Below are positions 1-11,283 of a stretch of 64,000 nt of DNA, piece after piece (within the stretch, counting starts at the first letter, position 1; each line of letters begins with the position of its first letter). The stretch spans positions 82,790 to 146,789 of the forward strand of contig JAEMHR010000059.1 in assembly GCA_016490725.1 (NCBI GenBank), written 5' to 3'. Made by a program: the position numbers and the translations under genes. Under the pieces are notes generated by a model. The model was not told the DNA's origin. It made no database searches and saw only the letters and a list, made by a program, of their open reading frames with translations. The DNA comes from Amphichorda felina (lineage: Eukaryota > Ascomycota > Sordariomycetes > Hypocreales > Bionectriaceae).

Positions 1-1874
1 GGCCTCCTCCTCATCTACTGGATCCTCCGCGGAATCTATTCCATATACATATACCCATTCCATGTGTCACCACTGCGCCATCTCCCCACTCCAAAGGTAC
101 ACATGTCACCACTCTCTCACATTCTTCTTCTTAGCGGAAGGTGCTAACAGCCACTACAGGAAAACAACCACTGGCTCCTAGGTCAGATGGTCACACTCTT
201 CTCGACGCCCTGGATCCCCTATCTGTATCGCGAATGGAGTCGTAGCTGCCCCGACAGCCCCTTCCTGCGCATCCTCAAGGCAGGGAACTCGGAGACGCTC
301 GTCCCCAACACCATCGCCGCCTACCGCGAGATCCTCCAGACGCATAACGACTACTTTGTCAAGCCCGAGGAGTCACGCAATGGCGCGGTCCTTGTCATTG
401 GAGACGGCCTGACCTGGGCGCATGGGGCGACCCATCGTCAGCACAAGGCCGCCCTCAACAGTATGCTTCACTCGTATCAGACCCCACAAATACTGACCAG
501 CTGGAAAACTAGAGTTCTTCTCACCCCAAAAGATGAGACAATGCGTGCCAAGAGTCGAGGCCAAGGTCAAGCAGTTGTCAAAGGTCCTGGCTGCAAAGCA
601 GACAGTGGCTGGCGAGGAAGTCCAGAGTCCGTCATGAAACCCCATCCTCGAGATTCAAGAAAACTGACCCTTCTCCCCCTTTGACAGTTGAAGAGTCCAT
701 TTGGAGGGCGGCACTCGATGTTGCTGGGATCAAGAGTATGGGCATCGACCTCAACCACCTCGAATCCGACGCGTCGCCCCTGTACGGCATCTTCAGCGCC
801 ACGATGCGGCCCAACATCCGCGGCCACATTGTCCGGTGGCTGGCAACACACATGCCCCTGCGTGAGTACCTGCCCCTGGAAATATTCAGCGACTTTGTCC
901 GCAAGTGCTCCGCCGCCCGCAGCTTCATCAGCCAGCACGTGCAGCAGCGTCGCATGGCCTGGCAGCGCGGTGCGAAGAGGGATGCGAGCGACGATGGGGA
1001 CCTGCTCCAGGCCATGATCGAGCAGGAAGGGCTCTGGGGAGACTCGGAGATTGTGGAATATGTAAGTGATCTCTCCTTCGCCTGAGAATGGGCAGTTAGG
1101 CTGACGTTGGGCTCCATCAGCTATTGAATTTTATGGTTCTCGGTAAGGAGCCCCCCCCCCCAGATCCAAAAAATACCCAGTTGTCATCTCATGGCGGCTT
1201 CCTTGTGGGTGTATCTTTTCTTCTAACGCCCGCAAGGTCACGACACTACGGCTTGTACTTTGGTTTGGGCAATCGACCTCCTGGCGCGGCGCCCTGATAT
1301 CCAGCAGCGACTGCGATCTGAGATGGCTTCACTCAAGGAGCACTCGTGGGCTGAGGTTGACCGCCTTCACTACCTCGAGAACTTCATCCGCGAATCCCTG
1401 AGAGTGTACTGCCCAGGTAGGTTCTCATTCTCACGAGATTCGTGTTGCTCTCTCAAGTCCAAGTTACTAGCGCTGACTGGTCTGCGTGAAGTTGGCTGGA
1501 TTCCCCGGGAGGCAACATGCGATATCAATGTTGCGGGCGTACTGGTGCCCAAGGGTACCAACATCAACCTCGTACCGGCCATGGTGAACCTCAAGCCCGA
1601 GATCTGGGGCGCGGACGCAGGCGTCTTCGACCCGGACCGGTGGGACAGACTGGAGGGTGAGGCGGGCAGCGCGTACGCGTTTGCGACGTTCCACAACGGC
1701 CCTCGCGTATGCATCGGCAGGGCGCTGACCATGATGGAGATGAAGCTCGTCGTTGCGGAGCTGGTGTCGCGGTTCCGGCTCGAGGCGACGCACGAGGGCG
1801 AGCTGGCGCTGGACACGCCGAGCTTCACGCTCAAGCCCAAGGAGCTGCTGCGGGTGCGCCTGCACGATGCTTGA
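1..1874 (+). CDS. Cytochrome P450 monooxygenase (5' end outside window)
   Basis: Heme-thiolate monooxygenase, probably ER-anchored. Exons read as <1-96, 160-460, 513-626, 688-1061, 1121-1142, 1236-1416 and 1492-1874, all in phase. The open frame already runs at base 1 through a hydrophobic stretch (GLLLIYWILRGIYSIYIYP) followed by the Pro-rich hinge, so only the first few codons are missing. I-helix motif LGHDTT is rebuilt across the 1143-1235 intron, ExxR is ESLR near 1392, and the heme loop FHNGPRVCIG has its Cys codon at 1710. The I-helix has Leu where AGxDTT is usual; Gly, Asp and both Thr are kept. The 1143-1235 intron contains an 11-C run. Subfamily and substrate cannot be told from sequence alone. 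No backbone synthase or transporter lies next to it. Confidence 0.9.
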
Positions 1875-2918
1875 CCATTTGTGACCGGACAGTCCTTTCG
1901 CTGGTCTCTTTTAGCGGTATATTGCTGTTTTGCAAGAAGACATCGGGTATGTATGTCTATATAGCATTGGGGTTGAGCCAAGGTGCACAGAACAATGAGC
2001 ATGAGTATCATCCACCATACGCTATGAGTAGGACCTCTATGTACCACCACCGTAGTGGTGTGCTTGCCTTGGTCCATTGGATGCGTGGCGGCGATCATTG
2101 TCTCGCGGTGAGACATGACCTGCACCAGACGAATACGCTGATACGCGCTCACCCCCATTGATTGACTGTCGGGACTGGATCGGAGGTGAGGATGTGACCG
2201 GGGTGGACCCGGGGCTCGGCGGGAGGCCGGGGTGTTTTATGTCTATTGCCTGATCGAGGCTGGCAGGCTGCGTTATTGGTTCTGGCATCTGGTGGTCGAT
2301 CATGGAGATCTTGGCCGTCTCTACGAGTACTTGTGTCGGTAGCTCTGGTAGTCCTACATTAGTAAAAGTAGGAGCCAAGCTCGCCATACTAGTAAAGCAC
2401 AAATAGTAAGACACATGATACTTACCGTGCAATGTCCAATTGTGCATTGAGCATTGGCCTATTTCGGGCCTCCGTCTTGGCTCCGCCTTCTCGAATGTTC
2501 CGCGATGATGGCGCTTAGAAATGGTGCTGTCGCTCGTACATACTACTAGTACTGGTAGTAATACCTTTTCTTAGTAGCACGGCAGAGCTGGCAACCTCCA
2601 TGGAGCCCACTGCCAAAGTAACCCAGTAATAACCGAGTCCAGCAGCAGCAGCGCCTACCTACCCGTAGGCAAACATCGCTGCAGAGTGCAGAGCGGGATC
2701 GGCCTGCGAATCATCAGCTGCGGGGAGCCAAACTGGGGCGACCCCTCTGCAGCTCTCGAGACTTGCTACTTCCCGTCGTCGTCAGCTTCTTGTCGACCAG
2801 GAATCCAATAACAAGGCGATTGTGGCATCGAAACTTCACAACTCGACCTCTGCAGCCAGACGCTTGTCCACCATCGACTTCTGGCCCATCCGCCACCCCA
2901 CCCCCACCCACCGCCGCC
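1875..2918. other. Intergenic, P450 3' side to CHIP-like promoter
   Basis: About 1 kb with no supported gene. It carries short palindromic runs of the TACTACTAGTA type around 2540-2575 and a Pro-rich-looking, C-rich leader just before the next start codon. Open frames here have no protein-like composition. Confidence 0.5.
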
Positions 2919-3922
2919 ATGATGGATAACGAGATCAAGGCCCAGAAGCTCAAGGCCGAGGGCAAATCCCACTTCCTCAAGAAAGAATACGCCCGAGCAG
3001 AGGGCATCTACTCCCAGGCGTAAGCTGACAGCAACACATCTGCCTCCCTTGCCAGAAAGCACACCGACACTTACACCCCTTCCGCAGCCTCGTCCTCGAC
3101 CCGCGCCTCACCTCCCTCTACACCAACCGCGCCATCTGCCGCTTCCACCTCGCCAACTACGACGGCGTCATCGCCGACTGCGACACCTGCCTGGCCCTCG
3201 ACCCCAAGTCCGTCAAGGGCCACTACTTCAAGTCCAAGGCCCTCCTGGAGCTGGGCGCCGACCCGGACGCGGCCTGCGCCGCCGCCCTGCGCGCCTACGA
3301 CGCCTGCCGCGCCCTCGACGACAAGAGCCTCGACATGACCATGGCCCACCTGCTGCGCTGCCGCAACGAGCGCTGGGGCCGCCGCGAGAGGCACCGCCGC
3401 CGCGAGGCCGCCGACCTGGAGCGCGAGGTCCTGGACCTGCTGCGCCGCGAGACGGACCGCGACGTCGCCGGCGTGGCCGAGGGTGACGAAGTCGAGAGGA
3501 GCGCCGTGCGCGAGGAGGGCGACCGCAAGGTCGAGGCCATGCGGGACATCTTTGAGCGGGCGCGCAAGGAGGACGATCGCAAGAGGGAGGTGCCCGAGTG
3601 GCTGATTGACGACATCTCCTTCAACGTCATGGTAGACCCTGTTACTGTATGTGGACCACTGCCCCCTCCCCCGCTCCCCTCCCCTCCTGTTTTTTGTAGT
3701 TGTTTGTTGAGTCAAGGGGCAACTTTCTGACTGACCGGCCATTTCCAGACACACACTGGCCGATCGTACGAGCGCGCATCGATACAGGCCGCCATCAACA
3801 ACAAGGCCATCGACCCCGTCACCCGCGAGCCCCTGGCCAAGGGCGAGCTGGTTCCCAACATTGTCCTCAAGCAGGCCTGCGAGTGGTTCCTGGAGAAGAA
3901 CGGCTGGGCCTACGACTGGTGA
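2919..3922 (+). CDS. CHIP/STUB1-like TPR and U-box ubiquitin ligase
   Basis: Chaperone-linked E3 ubiquitin ligase. Exons 2919-3019, 3088-3646 and 3749-3922 give 277 residues (human CHIP has 303). Residues 5 to about 105 form three TPR units (AEGKSHFLKKEYARAEGIYS, LTSLYTNRAICRFHLANYDG), the fold that binds the EEVD tails of Hsp70/Hsp90. A charged coiled region follows at about 115-200. The C-terminus from about 203 is a U-box with the hallmark core FNVMVDPVTTHTGRSYERASI and a DPVTREPL loop; U-boxes bind E2 enzymes without zinc. The start is the first ATG of an ATGATGG pair in a good fungal context; the second would remove one residue. Domain order and length make CHIP the best call. Confidence 0.9.
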
Positions 3923-4385
3923 GGCCCGTCTAAATCACTAGCACTTTTCGAGCGGGTAGCGTATACTTTTCTTGCTTTACGACTTAGCCACATGGTTTGC
4001 TTGGCGTTTTGGGAGAACTTGGATATCATTAGACGGCCGATGTGTATCGTAATGGCGTTAATTCAACATGCGAGACATTCAATTGTTTCATCAGCAGCCA
4101 AGACAAATTGTCATTTCATATTCAGGGGCGGCGAGGCCATCTAATAAACGTGAGCGCGGCCATTGGCTCATCCATCATATACAAGCGACTTGGGTATTTC
4201 CTTTCATGAATGCCCCCCCAACGCCCCTCTATACATCCCGAGGCCGCGCAAGTCAATATAGAAAAGCCGCTGCTCATTTGCGACAGCGGTATCCAAACGC
4301 CAGGTACCCAAGATCAGCGCTATTCATGCATGCATATATATCTTTCATCCAAAGATAATGAACAGAAGATAAGAAGGAGCCCTCT
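3923..4385. other. Convergent 3' region
   Basis: 463 bp between the converging CHIP-like and NIPA-like genes, presumably both 3' UTRs. No gene or clear repeat was seen. Confidence 0.5.
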
Positions 4386-6343
4386 TCAAATAAACGCCTC
4401 GCGATCGCGCTCGCGGCTGCGTTCGCGACTGCTGACCTCCTCCTCCCTCCCGTCGCTGCCTCGGCGGTCGCCCCCTTCGCCCAGCACAAGCCCCGCGCGC
4501 TCCTCTTCCGTAGGCGCCTGCGCCCGGCGGAAGACCCGGTTGAAGGAGAACTGCCGGCGCGCTGCACTGTGCGGTGGAGGTGTCGGCGGCTTCAGGCTGC
4601 GGCTGCTGCTGTTGTGGGGGGCGGCCGCCGAGCCAGCGCCGCCGTACGACGTATCTTGGCGGTAGAAGGCACGCTCGCGCTCTTCCGCGCTCGGATAGTG
4701 GGCCGCCAGTTCATCCTTCTCGTGGACGTGACGGTGTGAGCCTGGCACATTGTTCAGGGGAACCGACGCTTGATGGTCCTTGTCGTTTTCGTATCCTTCC
4801 TCCTCGTACGTAGGGAGAGTATTCGTAGTCCGGGAGCGGCCGCGGCCGCGGACGAGGCTGCCCGCGATGCTGGAGAAGATGGTACTGCGATCATCGTGGT
4901 CATGATCGGCCTGGTCCTCCCAGTCGTCAGGGAAGTGGGACATTCCCAGCGGAGGATGGGGACTGCGAGGTGGATGAGGCGACTGAGGCGACTGAGGAGG
5001 CTGAGGGGTCGAGGACGAGCCGTGCGACGTGCTAGCGGTGACGGGACGGCGCGAGCCGAGTGTGTTGGTCCTCCGCCGCCTCAGGCCATCCCATTCGTAC
5101 TCTGGTTGCACCTGGCCGTTTTCGTTGATTGGCTGCATGGAGTCGAGCATCTTCTCCTCGTGCAACCGTCGGAACTCCTCCTCCTCCATCCTCATTCGGG
5201 CCTTGGACACTCGTCGTACAATGGCCGCAGCACCACGGATGGCGTCTGCCTTGGGCTCCGACTCGGGTTGCTCCTGCTCGGCAATGGTCTGGATCTGGTC
5301 GAGGTCGCCTTGGAAGACAGCAGTGTCGGGGACATCCTTAGCCGCCTTGGACAGCTGTAGGAGGACGACTCCGGAACATATAGTGAGGAAGCCGAGAACG
5401 ACGGTGACAATCTGCTCTACTGTGCCCTTGAAGCCCTGGAAGAGGACGGCCGAAGTGATAATAGTTGTGCTCGTGAAGTAGACATAGTAGGTTGGGGTGA
5501 CAAGGGCGGCGTTGAAAATATTCAGAGCTTTCTATAGGATGGTCAGTGCGATGTTATCTCGGGGAGATCAAGGGGCTCACGAACATTGAGATAGATAATC
5601 TCGACAAGAAGCGTGGCGATGACGAATACGAACAAAACCCAGAGGAACCACTCCTTGTACTGGGGCTTGCCGCCTATCCAGGCAATGATGGCGGCTCCGA
5701 GACCCTGGGTCGCAACAACGCTCAGTCCTCCAACCCAGCTGCATATCGAGATATACACCAGCATGTTCCTGTTGCCCCACTTGGGCGCCCCCCAGAAGGC
5801 AGCAATGGCAGACCCAACAATGATAACAGCAGCAAAGGAGAGGAACCCCGGGGAGATGACATAGTGCTGCATCTCTTGTATGTCTGAGACGGCCGACGTG
5901 TGGGGGGCGTTCATGACGATGATGACAGAGCCGATTATACACAGGAAACACGACACCTTGCCGACCATGCTGAGGCGCTCCTTGAGGAATATGGCCGAGA
6001 GGATGGTGGTGATGACGACGGAGAGTGCGCCGAGGGGCGTGACGAGAATGGCGTCGACAAAGGCATAGGCGACAAAGTTGCAGATCTCGCCAAGGATCAT
6101 GAGGGTCATGCCTCCCCACCAGTAGGCGTTGCGCAGGTAGCCGTATCCCTCACCAGCAACCTCATTGTACTTTTCGTTGGCGCGCAGCAGGCCGACCTTT
6201 TTCAGGACGAAGGAGACTCCAATAAAGACCCCAGATCCGATGGCCAAGCTGATGCCCACGGCCTTGTAGAAGGGCGGGCGCTCGTCTGGGTCGCCGCCGA
6301 AGGAGGCGCCGCTGCGGGAGAGGAGCATGTGCTCCATCTCCAT
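4386..6343 (-). CDS. NIPA-type magnesium transporter family protein
   Basis: Multi-pass transporter of the NIPA (DMT superfamily) type, linked in eukaryotes to Mg2+ uptake. Exons (minus) 5585-6343 and 4386-5531 give 634 residues. The first about 340 residues hold nine hydrophobic helices with family-typical stretches: KAVGISLAIGSGVFIGVSFV at the N-terminus, TPLGALSVVITTILSAIFLK and LNKALNIFNAALVTPTYYVY. The last motif is rebuilt exactly across the 53-nt intron (5532-5584), which fixes a GTTCGT donor rather than the GTGAGC four bases downstream. A long hydrophilic tail follows, with Arg-rich runs, poly-Pro/Ser stretches and an RERSRERDREAF end, as is usual for fungal members. Membrane location (plasma or internal) is not decidable from sequence. 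Confidence 0.88.
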
Positions 6344-7494
6344 TGTCGCGGCAGTCGTCGTCGAAGTTGTTGAAGTCGTCGAGGTAGAGGCGAACGTAGG
6401 GCGACTCGAGAGCGATCACATAGGGGTGTCGTGGAGCGTAGAAGCGAGGCTATTCAAGGGGAATTATGAAAAGTTAGGGATGAAAGACACATTGGGAAGA
6501 AGCTAAAAAAAGAGCTGCGCCCGGGAGAATGGATAAAGGACGAGGATTCAGGGGATGCATGACGTCCAGGTTGGAAGGTCGTGTACCCGTGGCTTCAGGA
6601 TGGAGCTGAGATTGGCGGGTCTCGCCGTCTCTCTCGCAGGCGGTTCCAGGTTTGTTGGTGGGGGGGACTTAGGAAGGGAGGCCAGTGTGGCCAAGCGCCC
6701 AACACTGGCCAGTACGTGTACAGACTATTACAGACAGTGCAGCGGCCACCAAATTTGTTGGACCACAGCAGCCCCCAGTCGCGCAAGGAGCCGCCACAGC
6801 CCACCTCAGCCCGCCAACGGCGCCAGGTTCGAGATCTTAGCGCCATCCCTCTTCCTGAAACTGCTTAACCCTCAGATCCATGGGCCCTCTGGAGTCCCGT
6901 CTGGACGCTCCAGAGTGCCGACCAACGAGCCGAATATCAATAGGTTGACCGTTCGCCTACATAACATACTCGTACATGGTAAGTACATAGATAGTGCGCA
7001 CTCTGTGCAGCTCGTATTGATTAAATTAGACACCAAGCACACATGTCGATGAATGCGCATCATTCTGCAGCGGATCAATCCGAACTGGCCAAGTTTCTCC
7101 AGATCGCCATCACGAGAACCAGGAATTTGCCCCTCCACGTTTATCAAATAATCCCTGCCCAGTTTCGAGGAGGACACCCTCTTCTAGTGGGATTCCCCTC
7201 TGGCCAACAGCTGTGGACTGCACCGGACGTTAGACTCGTCGCCTGATTCCATCATGAACACTCCATTGAGGCACAGCTTGTTGGTTCATGACAATGCACG
7301 GTGGTGGCCAGACCCTTCCAGACTGGATTTGGGCTGCTATGCCAAGTCTCGTGAGGCTTTCTCGTTCCTGTTCAGTGGGGCCTGCGTCTCCCCGGGCAAC
7401 CGGCGCTTGGCGCCCAAGAAGGCACCAAATTCGGATTCCAAGTTGGACCCACCATTCTCCTCTCGTATCCAACATACATCGAAATGGGAAGAGT
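6344..7494. other. Intergenic, upstream of the NIPA-like gene
   Basis: About 1.15 kb holding the NIPA-like promoter and 5' UTR and, beyond it, the 3' side of the ankyrin gene. Open frames here are short and have no recognisable motif. Nothing else was seen. Confidence 0.4.
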
Positions 7495-9834
7495 CTAGTA
7501 CTCTGGTGCATCCTCGTAAACCTCATCATCTTCGTCGCCATCTCTCTCACCGCTCCTGCGAATCTGTTCCAGGAAATTCTCAAACAACCGTCTCTTCTCC
7601 TCATCATCACCGATGTAGTCGAAGCAGGATGCCCCGTCCCGATTCTTCGCATATAAGTCAATATTCAGGACGGACGGGGCTCCTTTCAGTATGTCTAAGA
7701 CCTCGGGGTCACAATTGCGAGCTACAGTGTGAAGAGGAGTCTCCCCCTTCACATTCATAAGATTGAAATTCGCGCCACTTCGGACGAGCTCCTCCAGCAC
7801 CTCGAGGGACATCCAGTATACAGCCATGTGCATAGGCGTATCCCCGGTCACATTGGCAATGGAAGCATCTGCCCCTGCGTCCAAGAGATGCCTGGCTGCG
7901 GCAGCGAGCTTTGTGCGGGCCACGGCATTGAGCGCCGTGTCGCCGTCGTAGTCGATGGCGTTAACGCTGACCCGACACTGTTTTATGAGCAGCGCCATAA
8001 CATCTGGGTCGCTACATGTGGAGGCCACGTGTAGCGCCGTGCAGCCGTACACGTTGACCGCCTGGTGCTTGGTGCTGTACTTGAGAAGAAGGCTTATACA
8101 CGGTTTTGATCTCGATCGAATGGCGTGAAACAGTGGTGGGAAGCCCTCCATATCAGCAATGTCTGGGTCCGCGCCGTACTCGAGAAGGACCTGTGCAGCC
8201 ACAGCATCGCCCCTAGCAGCCGCCCAGGACAGGCAAGTCCGGCCGTTGCTGTCCATGGAATTTATGTGAGATGTGGATAGTTGGAGCTGGACAGTCAGGG
8301 AACTGGAAACCAAACCCAAAAGCGTCTTATGCAATGTGGAGAACTGCCGGGTTTCCAGATGCTCACTATCTGAGAAGATGGTGGATAGCGCAGACGACGT
8401 CTCCTCGTCAACGTCCTTGGAGAGGATACGGCCCCAAGCGTAATCGAGAGGTCGGCTATTCGCCCGTGAGCTTAAGTATGGTATGACGTGGGGCCAAGTT
8501 GCAGATGACTTACCTCCCATTCTCATCTCTTGCATAGATATCGGCGTTTTGTTGGATCAAGAAGTAGCAAAGGTCTACACGGCCTTTATTTGCTGCGTAC
8601 TAGAGGTATGGTTCCAACCCGCATTAGCTATGGCGGGCTTTCACTTTAGTAAATGATTACTTACGTGCAAAGCCGACTGCCCATACGGATTTACATCAAA
8701 AGGGAATGCCCCCCCGTTACCAAACAGTATTTGAATGGCAGAGATGTCACCTACTCCCGAGGCCTGCCATAGAGGAGTTGACCAGTCCATCATTCTAGGC
8801 ATGCGCAGGCATAGTTCGGGCCCCGCCACGGGAGACAGTCGCAGGTTCAGCGACACAACTCGCGAGAGGAACCAGCTGGGGAAGCGGTATGTGACCTCGA
8901 TTGAAGGAGCAGAGCGCTGTTTGCAATTCGTCTCAGAGCACGAAGGAGTGAAGACGGGCATGCCGGTATATCCAACGAACAGGCCACCAAGGATGGAACG
9001 CATCCATTCGGGATATCGAAAGGTACCACGTACATGGCACGCGCAGCTGCACCACCTATCGCAGCTAGCGTTGATTGTGCGAGCGCGTGCCTTGATGTCA
9101 AAGCCCGCGTGAATTCCGGCACTCTCCCTGGATACCCGCGGGGATGGTCCATGGCAGTCGATAGAGTCGGCATTGTTACTGTTGAGTTTCACAAGGGAGC
9201 TCCGGGGGAATAAGATGTTGTTCTGAGAAGGCTCCGGGTTACATCTGGAGGCCTCTTGGGATATCTGTTCCAGTATCCGGTGAAGCAAATGATTATCGAA
9301 CAGCTGGGAGGTTGAGATGGACTGGATGGCAAGCTCCACGCGAGTCAACGCTTGCCTAATAGCATAATTTAGTAGGAGAAATGGATTCAACGAGATCAAA
9401 AGATCACGGTCTTACGAGTTGGCAGTTCCGACGGCAATAGCGAGATTCAAGCGGGTGCTTCGGATGCCCTGTTGGAGTTGCGTGACATGGTCCTTGTTTC
9501 GAACCCATCCTAAGGGGTTTGCTTTGGGGCGTTTCGAACCTGGCTTTATCAGGTCTTTCTGGACAATCTGGTGGAGCTCTACCAGCTGATCCTCGGCGCG
9601 CTTCAGCAGGCTCTTCAAAGCAATCTGCGAGCCCTCTGCGGCTGGGTTCTCCAGCTGCTGGGTCTGATGGTTGAGAACGATGAGCTGGGTCAGAACAGAA
9701 TTGAGGTCCGAGATCTCATTGACTAGCAAGATAACCTCGGTCGACGCTTGACCTAGGACTCGCAGTCTAGTAACACACTTGTCGGCGAGTCCAACGATGC
9801 CAATGATGGAGGCAGTGATGGAAAGAGGGTCCAT
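7495..9834 (-). CDS. HeLo/STAND-N-like domain protein with ankyrin repeats
   Basis: Four exons on the minus strand: 9416-9834, 8665-9355, 8514-8599 and 7495-8470, joining to 723 residues. The N-terminus (MDPLSITASIIGIVGLADK, then a helical region) matches the N-terminal domains of fungal NOD-like and PigL_N/HeLo-like proteins, which in characterised relatives act as signalling or membrane-active modules. No NACHT or NB-ARC P-loop was found. After a linker with Cys-rich patches (CDRWCSCACH), residues about 350 to 720 contain roughly eight ankyrin repeats (NGRTCLSWAAARGDAVAAQV, KGETPLHTVARNCDPEVLDI). The third intron is only 43 nt, but an in-frame stop at the end of exon 3 requires it. A role in non-self recognition or signalling is inference from the architecture. 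Confidence 0.8.
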
Positions 9835-11283
9835 TGTCTAGTCGAAATTAGAGAGAAGGTGGTCAGTTTGCTCAAGGAAAGAAAGGATTTCGACGCCGCC
9901 CTGTCCTCCAATTCATTAATCAGCTGATGTTGCCAGTTTCAAGGCTGTAAGCCTCTACGGTGGCACCTTCCAGGTTGACATGAGGCTGTACCAGGCGTGC
10001 GGGGATGTCCAAGCTGGAAATCCAGGAAGCCATTTACACTCCGCTGTGACACTGCCACTTTTTGGACTGCATGCGCATGATCATAAGAAAACTGAGCCAG
10101 TATGGCAAGTACATGCGTAGATAGGCTACTGTACCTTATATCTGACTTGCAGGCTACCTTGGCTGTGATACAAACATGCATATCCAGAGTCTCGCTGGAT
10201 TGCGCCCGCACTGGTTAAGATGCTGCCCCAGAGCCATTCCCATGATTCCGCCTCACCGCACCACACATAAATGCGATAGCACGGCAGCCACCAGGTGGCC
10301 AATCCTTGGCGTCAGCAACCAAATCATTGGCTTATTCGTTTTCACTCATTTGACCCTTGGCAAAATGTTGCCACGACAGCCTGATTTCAGTCAAATTGCA
10401 CCTTCAACATGCCCGGGTGTGGTAAGTAGACCATGGATCAGCTGGGTGGGCAAGGCTGCTACCAACATGTGGCCCGGTGAGACCACAACATCTCTAATAA
10501 TGCAAGGTTACTTTACTCGGCTTACTATCAGAGTAGGCTCTCACGTGAGAATGACAGCCACCAGGAATACGCAATTACATGCGGCCACGCCGGTTATGGG
10601 CAGCCTCACCCACGGCCAGCGCTCACCTTTGCGAGGCTCCCAAGTTGCAGCTACAATAAAACATGGTTAAGCTCATGTATATCCGAATGCCCTATCATCC
10701 CGCGAGAGAACGTGAGTTACATGACCGAGTTTCCTTTCACGTTCCAGACTTCTGGCATTATTCCAAATGCCACAGGCACATGCCTCCCCAGTCAGGTATC
10801 CTAGTGCTCGAAACGCCCTCAAAGCCCTAGGGCGTGGTAATTAGGAATGGGGCTGCAGTTCCAGGCAGGCATACCGAAAGGGCACTCAGCTCATGTTTCC
10901 CCATCGACTCGTTCCTAAACCCAGCAATCATAGTGTTGAATTCACGATATGTCCTCGTCAAACCCGTCTATAAGTCCTGGGTTGCACCCATCGAGGCCCG
11001 AGACTGTCATGTATCACAAGCCTGGACTACTAGCAGTCAAACTCTTGCACTACACGATCTTTTCAATACATCCTTTCTCGTGTTCCACAAGAGTGAATTA
11101 TGGACATATCCTCCCCGGTGAGCCGACCTACCTAGATGCATCATAATCCGCCACAGCCCCTGACCATGTTGTTAGGTCTCTTGGCTGTGTGCTACACCCG
11201 GCCTCGCCACGATATTCTTCCAGGCCAGCCAGCTCATACAGGATGTCGTAAATTTTTACTGCATTGCCTGCGAGATTAGCCAG
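9835..11283. other. Intergenic, divergent promoters
   Basis: 1.45 kb between the divergent ankyrin and GT2 genes. I see no convincing coding region, RNA gene or repeat. It should hold both promoters. Confidence 0.4.

Noticed and set aside
1..6343. Secondary-metabolite cluster around the P450
   Set aside because: The neighbours are a CHIP-type ligase and a NIPA transporter; no synthase, transferase or pathway regulator lies on this side. Sequence left of the window is not visible.
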